Shown here: positions 13,501 through 24,100 of the stretch, one piece after another
Layout: every line of letters starts with the position of its first letter
Numbering within the stretch: position 1 is the first letter of the stretch
NCBI RefSeq assembly: GCF_003945595.2
Contig: NW_024104428.1
Span: 644,106-708,105, forward strand
From: Pipra filicauda
Taxonomy: Eukaryota; Chordata; Aves; Passeriformes; Pipridae
Length of the DNA: 64,000 nucleotides
Direction of reading: 5' to 3'
Translations under genes and position numbers: made by a program
Notes under the pieces: generated by a model
Database searches by the model: none
Seen by the model: only the letters and a program-made list of their open reading frames with translations
What the model was told of the DNA's origin: nothing

Positions 13501-16500
13501 AACTGTCTTCCTGAAACTTATTTCAGAGCGTAAATAACCGTCCATCACTCTGAATCACACACGAGCACATTGACCGTTTCCCCTTCCCACCCACACGCAG
13601 GTATTCCCTACCAAGGGTACAGTGTTTCGTTCCGCCTTGCTGTTTGAGATGTTCTGGATATGAAAGGACACAATGGTTTCCACCTGTCCCTTCAGCACAG
13701 CTTCTGCAGCCCTGCAAAGACAGACAGGCAGATGCACATATCCAGTTGAAGCTAAGAATCAATTTTTCTCAACTGGCCTCCCTCCTATCTTTCAGCTGGC
13801 ACAAGGCAGGAAGACTCAACCACACATATTTCACTCTAGATGAGCAGCAGCAGAAAAATGCTTACATCTACAAACTCATCAGCATTCAGGGTTCACGTCT
13901 CAGTTTAGCCCATCCTGCACAGATTGCAAAACAACATCTACCACCATTGGCAAGAAACACATAAAAATCTCCATTCCTTAAAGGAATAAGCAATCATTTC
14001 TCAGAGGGAAAAAAAGTAGGGACATTCTCCTCTACAGCCCCTCCAATAACCCCAAAAAAAGTAATGAGTTTTTGCTACTTGATGCAGAAAGTGCCCTTGA
14101 CAGTCTCTTAAAAAGCGAGCACAAACCGAACTCCTGCTCCCTGAAGACATTCAAGCATCTACCTACTTACTTGTTGGCCATCTCAGTAGAAAAGACGTAA
14201 ACCACTTTGGATGGAGTCTTCTGCCCACTTGCTGGCTCCAAAGTGGCAGTCAGACCATGGGAAGGTGTGGAAGACCTTGGGGCTGAAGCATTTGAAGGAG
14301 TCATGGAGTGTGGTGTGTGCTGAGACTCCTGGGACTTCACATGATCAGCAGAATTGCAGTCTGGAAGGGGAGAAAGAGGAAAAGAAAGGAATTACTACCT
14401 TGGGAGCACTTTGGAAACCATTTCTGGAAACTGATCAGAGCTTTTTCTCCTCAGAATTTTCCTGCTTCTTCCTCAAGCAACACTAAAGGCAATTCTCCTA
14501 TTACACCATGCATCTTTCCTCCAATGCCACGCTGCCCTTCAGGCACCACTGGGAGAAAGCTCATCTTGTCCCTTTTCAAGGCCTGTGGCAGTTCCCAGAG
14601 CTGATCCCTTTGAATTCTCTCATGGCCACACAGAAAAGCAGGAAAATTACACACTAAAATGAACAAATATAAATACGTCTGCTTCCAAGGAGAACGCTTG
14701 TAAAATTTCACTTCTTTTTTCCCCCCTTCAGCCACCTTAGCCAGGTGACCCAGCAGATGGACAACAAAGGAAAGATAGACCACTGCACATCTAGTGTGGT
14801 TTTGCACTGCCTCACAGAGGCAACGCTGGAGCCAGGAACAGAACACAGAAATATCAACTCTCTGGCTTGTGTTACCAGGGTACTACAGGTTACGTATCTG
14901 TGTTGACAAAACAGACTTGCATATTGTTCAAAACCTGTTACAACAGAGCAGTTCCTGAAAGGCCAAAGGCCAGAAGGAAACCAACAGGTTGCATTTGTAC
15001 TTTCAAATCCTCTGGGGGAGTTTCAGAGTTACAAAGGAACTTTCCCACCAGAGTCAGGCCTGCTCTCTAACTGAGCGGGAACAAGACATTTGCCAATGCC
15101 AGCTATGACAACCTTTCCTCTTCCCCTGCTCTCCAGACCTTTAGACTTTGTTGGAGGGAACTTACAGAATCCCAGACAAATAACATTTGCATAGCAATTC
15201 TCCATCTCACAGAGAATTCAGACTAATTGTCTGCACATGAATCCTAGCAAGCATACCTTTGATTTCAGGGTCATCATTAGGAGTCCCAGCTTCCCTCTGT
15301 TCAAAGGAGTCTGCTGAAATGCTCCTCTCTCTCTTCCCCTTCCCCTTGGCACCATTTCCAGCCCCATTCTTCAGCCCCATGCTCCCACCTGGGCCAGGGA
15401 GCACTTTGGGGGTGTGACCTCCACTTTTGGGGTCACAGGGAGAGGGCTGGGATTGGCTGGTGGAGCCCCCTTGTTTGCCTTGGTTGGAAAATTTGGAATC
15501 CAGCTGAGGGTTGCCAGACGGGGACATCACTGTAGGGGGGCGGACCATCACCTCCTGCTTTGATTTGGGGCTACAGGGGACAGAGGAGAAAAAAAAGAAA
15601 AGTGACAAAAAAAGTGACAAATCACACCATTGATTCATTCAGCCCTGTAGGAACAGATTAGAGTGAAGCAGAAACAACCACTGTCACCTTGCAAGCTAAG
15701 ACAATTGCTGACACATAAAAAATGCCTGCAAGCTTAGAGTCATGCAGGTGCTTTTCTGAACATGCCCTGAAAGGGTTATTATCCAAGATGGCATCTCATT
15801 GCTCAAGAAGGCACCAAGGCAAACCACAGACCTGCCAGATCCCAGAAACTGCTGTCACATGAGGACCCACCTCTGGAGCTTCTGTCAATAAAGACAACGG
15901 TTTCTATGTGCACAGAGGAGCGCCTCACACCAAGACCAGCTCAGAGTAAACAAACAAGGCACAATAAAGTTCACCTCACCACTCTCCTGGACCCCAACTA
16001 CATGCTACAGCTCCGACCAGAGAAGACCCCCACCCCCCTCCCTTGCACCTCCCTATCCAGTTCTACAGGGAGCACAAGGAAAACCCAGCATTGCTGCAGC
16101 ATTCGTCATACACCGGGGCGAGCTGCCAGGAAAACACAAACCTCTGACCGTGAAAACAATTAAACCAGCTACAACCTGCCTCTGAATAAGGAAAGAGAAG
16201 GAAGGATACCATCTCCAAGCACACTCCTGCAAAATGGGGCAGATGGAGCTTCCTTAATTTGCCAAAGCAGATTCAGAGTCTTTCCTTTCTTCTTCCATCC
16301 AGCAAATTGCATCCTAAAAATATTTTGCTCCTCTGGGTTTTACAGACATATTAGCCACCCCTTTCTCCTCACCCTCCACTTACTCCACTGCAATTGGATC
16401 TTCTGCATTGTGTTTTCCCATCATCACTATCACTTCCAACAGGCAGTGCTTGCTAGCATCCTCACTGTGGGACTCACACAAGCTGCTTCCTCCTTAGGAA

Positions 16501-17190
16501 AGACATCTGACTCAGAAGCATTCCCTCTGAAATACTCCTAAGTTCCGGATGACCTCTAGGAGTAAATAATCAAACCCAAGAATGCTGTCAATCAGACCAT
16601 TCTAAGTCCCTGGGCGCCGTTTTGCTTCCATATTCTTCCCCTTCCAGATTAGTGGAGGAGAGATGCTGACCTGCTGCACTGGCAGGTGACTGACGCAGAG
16701 GATCCCAGTGCTCAGCAGATCAGTTCTCCAGGCTGCTCAGGCCAATAATACAGAGGAAGCATTTTGTGTGAAAATACAGGCAGAGAGACCTTCTGCTGCC
16801 CAACTACCCCTTGGGAAACAGATAATTAGAAGAGGAGGAAGGGGGGGTGGGGGGGGGGCGAAAATCCAAGATAGAAAAAGCATGTTTACTCTCCAACAGC
16901 CTGTTCAGGAACCTGATGGGAAGGGAGGAGGGGCACATGGAATAGAAAATCCACAGCTTTCAGCTCATCGTGAGCCTTGCAAACATGGAGACCCGTCAGC
17001 ACTGTGCAGCCACTGCTCAGGCACTCAGTAGGTCTGATGGGAGCATGAAGGAGGGCCGGTGGAGCCAATCCAGCAGCACAGCAGGGATGGCAACACCCAC
17101 CAACCCAGGGCAGCTGAGTGCAGGCTCTTCCCCTTACCTCTGTGTGTTGCCTGACGGGGAGTTCCTCACTTTGGGGTTACTGGAATGCAT
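6444..17190 (-). CDS. BCL9: BCL9 (B-cell CLL/lymphoma 9), Wnt/beta-catenin transcription cofactor; full coding span, seven coding exons
   Basis: Seen: joining 17190-17138, 15570-15257, 14360-14171, 13711-13612, 13202-10973, 9163-8903 and 7561-6444 on the minus strand gives 4266 bases, 1421 codons plus TAA, with every intron GT-AG and every phase matching. The protein starts MHSSNPKVRNSPSGNTQ and ends GFSQGPGNPGNMMF, which I recognise as BCL9 rather than its paralogue BCL9L; human BCL9 is 1426 residues from memory. HD1 (about residues 174-203) binds the Pygopus PHD finger. HD2 (347-370, LSQEQLEHRERSLQTLRDIQ and on) is the helix that binds beta-catenin armadillo repeat 1. HD3 lies at about 460-485. 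The rest is Pro/Gly/Met/Ser-rich and probably disordered. Known role: nuclear bridge between beta-catenin and Pygopus in the Wnt enhanceosome, activating TCF/LEF targets. No frameshift, stop or missing domain is seen. The start is chosen by match to the known BCL9 N-terminus; the frame is also open upstream (see findings). Confidence 0.97.
7562..8902 (-). other. BCL9 intron between coding exons 7 and 6
   Basis: 1341 bases bounded by GTAAGA and cttccctag. Nothing recognisable inside beyond short A runs near 7661 and 8500. Confidence 0.9.
8903..9163 (-). CDS. BCL9: BCL9 coding exon 6
   Basis: 261 bases, phase 1 to phase 1, with acceptor tcctaag|GTGG and donor TACAAG|GTAAGA. It encodes GGPPPSTVSQSAPVTLPGNL and continues through SRMSKFAMPSSTPLYHDAIK and SSDDDSPPARSPNLPPMNSV, a stretch I recognise as strongly conserved in BCL9. 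Its length is a multiple of three and the phase is the same at both ends, so skipping it would keep the frame. Confidence 0.96.
9164..10972 (-). other. BCL9 intron between coding exons 6 and 5
   Basis: 1809 bases bounded by GTGAGT and tcctaag. It contains the short CR1-like scrap at 10030 and a small CpG-rich patch at about 10140-10275. No exon is supported. Confidence 0.9.
10030..10066 (-). mobile_element. Possible very short CR1 remnant in BCL9 intron
   Basis: The stretch TTTTGGGCTGGAAGGGACCC followed by ACAAGG matches the start of reversed CR1 3' ends. Only about 35 bases match, so it may be chance. Confidence 0.35.
10973..13202 (-). CDS. BCL9: BCL9 coding exon 5 (large exon: HD2, HD3, Pro/Met/Gly-rich centre)
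   Basis: 2230 bases, with acceptor tcttgcag|AACCCC and donor GAGTCGG|GTGAGT, phase 1. It encodes residues 220-962, more than half of the protein. HD2 (residues 347-370), the amphipathic helix that docks on beta-catenin armadillo repeat 1, is complete. HD3 follows near 460-485 (HMTPEQVAWLKLQQEFYEEK). The rest is low-complexity Pro/Gly/Met/Ser with many MNxSMG- and SPG-type motifs and an alanine run at about 11164-11187. The opposite strand carries long shadow ORFs caused by the same GC-rich composition. Confidence 0.97.
13203..13611 (-). other. BCL9 intron between coding exons 5 and 4
   Basis: 409 bases bounded by GTAGGG and tcttgcag. Nothing else recognised. Confidence 0.9.
13612..13711 (-). 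CDS. BCL9: BCL9 coding exon 4 (end of HD1)
   Basis: 100 bases, with acceptor tttgcag|GGCTGC and donor CCCTTG|GTAGGG, phase 0. It encodes AAEAVLKGQVETIVSFHIQ and on to VPL (residues 187-219), the second half of HD1, which pairs with the Pygopus PHD finger. The lysine codon at its 5' edge is split across the intron (AA|G). Confidence 0.95.
13712..14170 (-). other. BCL9 intron between coding exons 4 and 3 (within HD1)
   Basis: 459 bases bounded by GTAAGT and tttgcag. It interrupts the lysine codon in the middle of HD1. Nothing else recognised. Confidence 0.9.
14171..14360 (-). CDS. BCL9: BCL9 coding exon 3 (start of HD1)
   Basis: 190 bases, with acceptor cttccag|ACTGC and donor AACAA|GTAAGT, phase 2. 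It encodes CNSADHVKSQESQHTPHSM near its start and VVYVFSTEMANK at its end, the first half of the Pygopus-binding homology domain 1. No ORF of useful length marks this exon because it has no long open run beyond its borders. I found it by the conserved VVYVFSTEMAN and the flanking splice sites. Confidence 0.95.
14361..15256 (-). other. BCL9 intron between coding exons 3 and 2
   Basis: 896 bases bounded by GTATGC and cttccag. Nothing else recognised. Confidence 0.9.
15257..15570 (-). CDS. BCL9: BCL9 coding exon 2
   Basis: 314 bases encode residues 18-122 and the first base of codon 123. The acceptor is ctgtag|CCCC and the donor AAAG|GTATGC. The product is the Ser/Gly/Lys-rich N-terminal part, starting SPKSKQEVMVRPP and including GAKGKGKRERSISADSF. 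The basic KGKGKRER run looks like a nuclear localisation signal (inference). All three junction phases agree with the neighbours. Confidence 0.96.
15571..17137 (-). other. BCL9 intron between coding exons 2 and 1
   Basis: 1567 bases bounded by GTAAGG and ctgtag. It contains a long G run on the + strand near 16838-16858 (C run in the pre-mRNA). Nothing else recognised. Confidence 0.9.
17138..17190 (-). CDS. BCL9: BCL9 coding exon 1 (start codon exon, coding part)
   Basis: It encodes residues 1-17 and two bases of codon 18. The start ATG is at 17190-17188, followed by HSSNPKVRN. The donor reads CAG AG|GTAAGG (intron from 17137), phase 2. The next exon supplies the C that completes a serine codon. 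I recall two serines at this junction in human BCL9; here there is one. Confidence 0.93.
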
Positions 17191-17444
17191 TGACAGAAAT
17201 CCTGAGCTCACAGTCTCACACACACGCAGATGGGCTCTCGTCAAGTTCCCCTGGGGATCGTGCCGCCAGAGGCAGCGTCGAAGCGCTTCCTGCCACCCGC
17301 TCCTCTCAGTGCTGGCTGTCTGCTTGCCTTTTTTCTCTTGGCTCCTCGCTGGTTTTGCACTGGGCACTTCCCTCCTGCAGCTCCAGCATTCTCTAGACGC
17401 GTGCCTCCTGCCGCCCAGGGGAAGTCTCGCATCTCCAGGGCACC
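17191..17444 (-). other. BCL9: Probable 5' UTR part of the BCL9 start-codon exon
   Basis: Upstream of the ATG at 17190, the best acceptor is the pyrimidine-rich tract ending ggtttgcag, with its AG at 17446-17445, which would put the exon edge at 17444. These 254 bases are open in the BCL9 frame. The acceptor is inferred only from its sequence; mammalian BCL9 has several non-coding 5' exons (known), and others may lie in the long intron. Confidence 0.45.
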
Positions 17445-18101
17445 CTGCAAACCACCCCACGAGAAGAGAACAGAAAACCAGTGAGGAACTTCCCGAGCAG
17501 ACGTGGCTGGTGTGAGGCAGTACATGGCAATTCTTCCCCCATTCCCGAGAAGACACGGGAGAAGAGCTTTCAGGTGGATGGGTATTTCCAGACCAGAGGC
17601 AGCCCTGGCTGGCCATTCAGTTTACAGGCACTGAGGCCATCTTCCCTTTGTCCAAAGCACATCATTCTGGAGTCAATAAAACAGGGAAGCACCTTGTATC
17701 TGAACACTTTGATTCCACATCTGTGCTCAGCTTAAAGGCACTTCATAGCAAGTCAGTAGAAAGTCAAAACTGCAAATCCCCAACATGAGTTAGCTATCCA
17801 GAATTCCCCTTTGAATGGCTGTAACATGGTATTTCTTAAGAACATAAACTCTCCTTAAATCTTTTGTCTCCTTGGTCCAATATACCAAGACATATGCTCA
17901 ATGATGTGTGCTAAGGGTTACACAAAGGGAGAAAAATAAAATAAAACACCGTCCTGGCCACCTGTAAGCTACCAGCTATGTGTGATTAGTCTGAAAACAC
18001 CAGGGGTTAGTCACTCATCATATCTACTTAGAAAGGCCAAAAAGCACTAGAGAAGTACCCATCTAAATTTGCTCAGCAACACTCTACAGACCATTGAGGC
18101 T

Positions 18102-18126
18102 TTAAAACAAACAAACAAACAAACAA
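18102..18126. repeat. (AAAC)n microsatellite
   Basis: Six or so AAAC/CAAA units, followed by an A run. It is typical of an A-rich simple repeat. Confidence 0.85.
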
Positions 18127-21100
18127 AAAAAACACCACCCTCCCAAAAAAAGAAGACACTTTTTCAGCTTCTTTTTTAGAGATAATATGCATGACACGGG
18201 CAACAAGGCACCTAAAACTGTTTCTGGAGGAGGAAACTATTGAACATCACTGTTGACATGCTTTGGGCTAAATTATTTTGGAACAAATTTCTGTCTTGTT
18301 TATGTTTCAACAAAATCTCTCCTGTTCATCTCACCTACTCAGATGCAAATCCACTTAATTTAGAATCTAACCAAGATTTATTGTTAATGTATTAAGCATT
18401 GCTAGTTAAATATTACTCAAATGTAAATATTCCCGATATTCCTTCTCAGCACCAAAGAAGTAGTTTCTTCCTGTGTATATCAAATGAAACAAAATAAATC
18501 TTACCAGAACGGGAATGTCTTGAATTTTATGAAGAAATTACTGTTCAAAACTGCATTTCAGAAACAAAAATTGCCTTGTATATGTGATGACACCAGAAGA
18601 TTAAGAAACACCTGACCACCTCTGGCCAAGGAGATTTATCAGCAACTCGTAGTAGTGAGCACCATGGTTTTCCAGTTCCCCAAATTTATAAAGTTCTGAG
18701 GCTGTACCATTACACATTTTAGTGACTTTGCACTGCTGTACTTTAACATGATAGTGATCCAAACTGCAGCAGTTCCACAAAGCTCTGCATCATCTCCAAA
18801 AATTCTCCTCTTCACCACATGCCTCCCTCATGAGCCAGAGAAGTCACCCTGCTCCCCATTCTCACCTCCACTGTGCTGCACAAACCTATTAATACAGGGA
18901 ATGTTTCTGCAATAAATATCTCATTTTAAACACCTCCTACTAGGCATAATCAGATGAACTCCAGTCTGAGCCACACAATCCAAAGGACCCACATCCTTCT
19001 CCAGGACTATTAGCAGGTTATCCCACTGATTTTGAGAGCAATGTTGGCTTTATCCTATCACTATTGTTATTACTATCATGCTACAATTGGAGCTGGTGCT
19101 ATATAGACACACTAAAGATGAGAGAAAACCTCTTCACACATATCTAAACTGTATCATCTTTGCATGCAAATTTGGCTCCTACGTCTGTTTTGACAACAAA
19201 AGTGAAACATCAACAGCATCCAACCCCGCTTTTCAAGAGATTGATACGTCTGTAAAAGTCAGTGCAACTCGGTGATACTGCAGGGTCCTCACTTGAGGTG
19301 AAGGTGTGACTGAAAATACAGTGAATTCCAGGATAAAAACAAAAAGAGAAAAAAAAAAAAAGAAAAAAGGCATAACAGCATTAAAGGGAGCAGAGCTTGA
19401 TGTTTACAGGAGGACATAGATGCCTGCATGATGAACTTAAGTATTCCAGTTGTTTCATCCTCTGCTTTTCCATTTGGATATTTATGCATTATGTTACCTT
19501 TTATTACAAGATGAGAATTGCCTCAGACTCCCAGTCTTGCACAGTGCAATGAGAAAACACGAACTGAAGAATCAGGATCACACTGGCTACACGGTATTTC
19601 TGACATCAACAAACTTTCAAGTACTTCACCCGGGGGCGGGGGGGGAAACCTTCCATTTTTTTAACCCTACTTTTTTATTCTATATACACATATCTTCCAT
19701 CTAGTAGAACTGATGCGCTCTGCAAGGGAACTGTATTTTCCAATCTCAGTTTAAATTTCTTCTTACCAGAGAGAGCTATAAAGGACACATCAATATATTC
19801 ATTGGTGGAACAACAGCAACTCAACTTCCCCGGCTTCTTATTTCTGCACACTGGGAACGTACCATCTTTTATAATGTGAAGTGGAATGCCTCATGATTTT
19901 TCTCAATGCACTTCTAACATATGTATGTCTGGGAATCCAGGGTTCAATAATGGAAAAGCTCTAGATAAATGTATTTTTGCAGCTGGAGTCTGCCTGCCAT
20001 AGCAAAGCCTTTATCATTGCTCTAAAATTAAGGTCCACTGACAGTGAATGGTCAAACCACTTTTCAAGATGTTTTGGCAAGCTACAAGGCTGTATTTTCG
20101 GCATTGCTTTAAGGTATGCCAGGCAATGTCTGCAGGGAAAAGGGATGGTTCAGTTGGCTACTCGTTCTCACCACCTCTCTCCTGACCACATCAGGGAAAG
20201 ATGTGAATGGGAACTAACCCAAGGGAAACAACAGAAATCCCTATTCAGCTGGATTCGCCCCCTGATCTGGTTGATCATGCAACCACATCAGTGCCATTGC
20301 AAGCTCAAAGGAGGAGGTGAGAACAGGTGAAAATGTAGCCTCACCCCTCTCGGCTGCAGCCTACAATTTGGATGGCTTAAAATGACTTCAAATCTGTCGC
20401 AGAGACAAAAAAAGAGATGGATCTGCACTGGTGGAGATGGGACAGGTCCTCTCCTTTCCAACAAGTAGCTTACCAAGACCCCTGGTGTCACGACACGGCA
20501 GTACTCATCGTGGAGGCCATGAGTTGCAAACCACTTGTCTCACAAGAAACGATCACCTGGAAAACAAGAGAGAGGAAAAGTTTCACCAACAAGAACACAG
20601 CCAAAGCCAAGCTGTGCACCCCTTCCATGCACCCAGACACAGAAGCAGAGGAATCAAAGCTTGCTCTGAACCACCGACAAGGGGAAGCCTCTGCTCAGAC
20701 TGGCAAGATTTGTCAGCACCCAAAAAGCCACCATCAGACTGGAAGAATCTGAAGAGCTGCCCATGGAGGAGAAATAGGTCAGACCTGCTTTAGCACTCCC
20801 ACATTTCAGCCAGCTCAATTCCCATGAGCTCATCTGTGCTTAGAGAAGCTGACACAAAGCCTGGACATGTCACCTTCCCTTCTCTGCACCCATCTCTCTT
20901 CAAAGGCTCACCTTCCCCTCACTATGTGCTCAGCAACTCCTGCCAAACCCCTGTGCTTCACATATACAACCTCCTCCACAGCCCGATATGTTTAAATAAA
21001 AACATCAAGCACCAGGGAGAGCCAGGCAGTCACATCTAGGGGAAAACCAGGCAGGTTTTAGGAGGAGGAGGCACTACCTACTGTTCTGACAGCTCCTACT

Positions 21101-24100
21101 TTACGTCATTGTACACACTACAGGGAGAAGGGAATCCAATGGCAACCCTTCCCAAGGAAGGCATACTGCAAGTCTGCTCAAGATAGAGGGGCCAACCCCA
21201 CCCTGTACTATGGTTATTTCCTATAAGGTCAAAAGAGTCCACGGCCCAAGAACCCATCAGCCACATTTTCAGTAATACAGACAGCCCTGCATCAATTAAT
21301 GCTCACTCACATGTTAAAGCAAGTTTAAGTGTCTGAAAGTTTGGTAATACAAGGGAACACAGACTTTGAGGAACAGCTTAATGGTAAAACTGAAGTCAGT
21401 AAAAAAGGAGCCAGCTTCTCCCTCACCCACTGTGAAAACTGTAGAGGCTGCAAGAACAATATGAATCCAGACAACACACACACTGTCAGGGCCAGCATGG
21501 TCTCTCAGAGCACTCTCAGCTATTTACACAACACGGACAGCCCTGCAGTAAAGTATGACTGCAAACTGAAATCACTACCCGAGGTTTTCTGTGTAATCCC
21601 AATGCATTCTGCTGACCAGATCTCCCAACAGAAACGCAGGAGCTGGAGGCTCAATTAGTTACGCATTGTGAAACCCTGTGCATATTCTCTTCCCTCCAAC
21701 ATTCTCCAACTATTATCTACTGCAGCTTCACCTTAATAATGTAGCAATGCACTGCCATGTAATCCACTTCACAAAACCGAACTACAAAGCTAGGCCCAAA
21801 CAATGCAGCTACATTCTCCACCCAGTCCAGCCAAATCAAACAATGAAATCATCAGCGTGATAGACCATCCTTATCTGGCCAAGTCACACCTGCAGACAGA
21901 AGCTGAAACAAACACCTATCGCAACAAGCTGCTTCATCCAGTAAAACCTACCACAGCAGCACAATCATCCCTGAATCCAATTACCCAGTAATATCTCCTC
22001 TCCCCTTTCCCCCACCCCACCCAATGAAACAATACAGGCTAAGCCCTGCCAGTGCCAATACTGACACACCTCTACCAAAGCGGCGACAGAAATCACTTTT
22101 TCCTTTGAAGAGGAAAACATGTGAACACCAGCACACAGCAGTATGGGCAGAATCTACCACAAACAACGGCCAGAGCTCTACTGCTTGAAACACTCAATCC
22201 CAACTTGGCAAAAAACTGCATTACAGACCACAGCTCAGGTGCCCCTGCTAGAGGGGCACCGTCCATCTTTTAGGCTACCCAGTCGGGCAATGTAACTCCA
22301 TCCCCCAGTGTCCCATCTCTGCTGCTCACCTGCATGGTCTTAGTCCCCAGCCAGTACAAGACAGCTTGCTCTCCACAGTGATTTTGAGAGCACAAGGCTG
22401 AGAGGACGTACACAAGCAGCTACCACAGAGTAACCAACAAGATGCAAATGCACATCTTGGTTTACCTTTCGGTTAAGTATTCGTGAACCACCCCTGTACT
22501 TCTACAAACCAGCCACCATACTACTGCACTGCAAACAGAAGGTGAAAAAAAACATCTAAACTAGCTCATTCCTACTTTAGGCCTTTAAACTGCAGAAGCT
22601 TGGTAGTGATAAGTGGTCAAGTACCTGGAGGTGTACAGCATTATGGCTGCTCCAGCAGGAACAGCTGCAGACATCACTGATTCACTTCAGTCTTTTCTCC
22701 CCCTCTTTGAGAAGGAGAATGTGGAGAGATGAAATAAAGGCATACCAAGTAGATAAAAGTATCAGACTTGTGGCCTTACTGTGACATGAAGCATTAAAGG
22801 CAAGAAACCTTTCTCTGTGTACAAGAAAGAGCACGCTGCTATTTTCCCCGTGGCCTTTCTGAGACTGTCAGTCTGTGCTGGACTGAGGCTGGTGAGAGCC
22901 AAAAATCAGCATGGAAGAAGAAAAAAGGCTAGAGACCTGCTGCTACAGAAAACAAAAGATAACTTTGAATGGAAGCTGAGCCTGCACCCTGAATTGTATC
23001 TGTGACAGTGGAGTGGGCAAGGAAGGAGAGAGAGCGGAGTAGGAGACTGCTCTGGGAAGAGCAGCAGCGTTAGGAGGGACCAAAACCAGCAGCAACAGGA
23101 GGTATTTGAGCCACCACTCATCCTGACAGCCACCAGGAAGCAAACCTCTGCATGAGCATCCACCAGTGGATTCCCCGTGTGACCTGAGAGGTGGGGTAAG
23201 GCAATGAATCAGCCAACACGCTCCTTCAGCACAATTTTACTGGGAAGGGCACATCCTATTTCTCCGACCCTCATTCAACCACATAACAGGGAGAACAGCT
23301 GCACTGGCAAAAGGTGAATCCCCTACACCCAAGAGCTACCACTGGTTTTCATCACGTGCTGCACTTACCAGTTTTGTTAAGCATTTGCTTATTTTACACA
23401 CTTGCAGCTGAACTGCACGTTACTTTTTAATAAGCTGCTGTTTAATGAAGTACTTGATTACACACCTCATTGATAAGGAGAGCAAGTGGGAAACAAGAGG
23501 ACTCAGGAAGGGTTATTTAACACTTTTATTGAGCTGTCAGACTTTCTTAAGATCATGTAAAAGCAAACAGATAAATTGACATGAGTATTCTACACCTGAC
23601 ACATCTCCCCATGGCATTGGAGGATGGAGGGACACAGGACACTCTTCAATCCCTTGAACCAGCCCCAATTTCTAGATATGGCTCCCTACCATGGGCTATT
23701 AAATACACCTTTATATCTGCCTCTACCTCTTAGCAAACACTGCCCTCCTCATCCTTTCCCAGGAATGCACAAAGCACGTGCTTGTAACACAACCAGGATT
23801 GGACCCACCAGCATTCAAACAGGTCTGTCAAAAACGCAGCCTTAACCTCCTGTACACCAACTGCTGTGCTGGACCCAGGAAAGCAACTTCCACCAGCCCA
23901 AGCCAACCCAACTCTATCCTTTCCATTGCTAGCACTTGTGATCCAGCTGAAAACTGGCTCCAGAAAAGACAGGAATAATTTTCAGGAGAAAACTTTCATG
24001 TTTCGTCCAGCCAGGTGGCCACATGCTCACTGTCACAAAGGAGGCAGCAGTGACTGATGTCACAGGCACGGACAGACCTGTGCTTGTTAAAATAGACTTG

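Noticed and set aside
17134..17616. 160-codon minus strand ORF taken as one continuous BCL9 N-terminal exon
   Set aside because: It reads through a good intron acceptor at 17445 and past the exon donor at 17138. Only the part from 17444 to 17138 is likely exonic.
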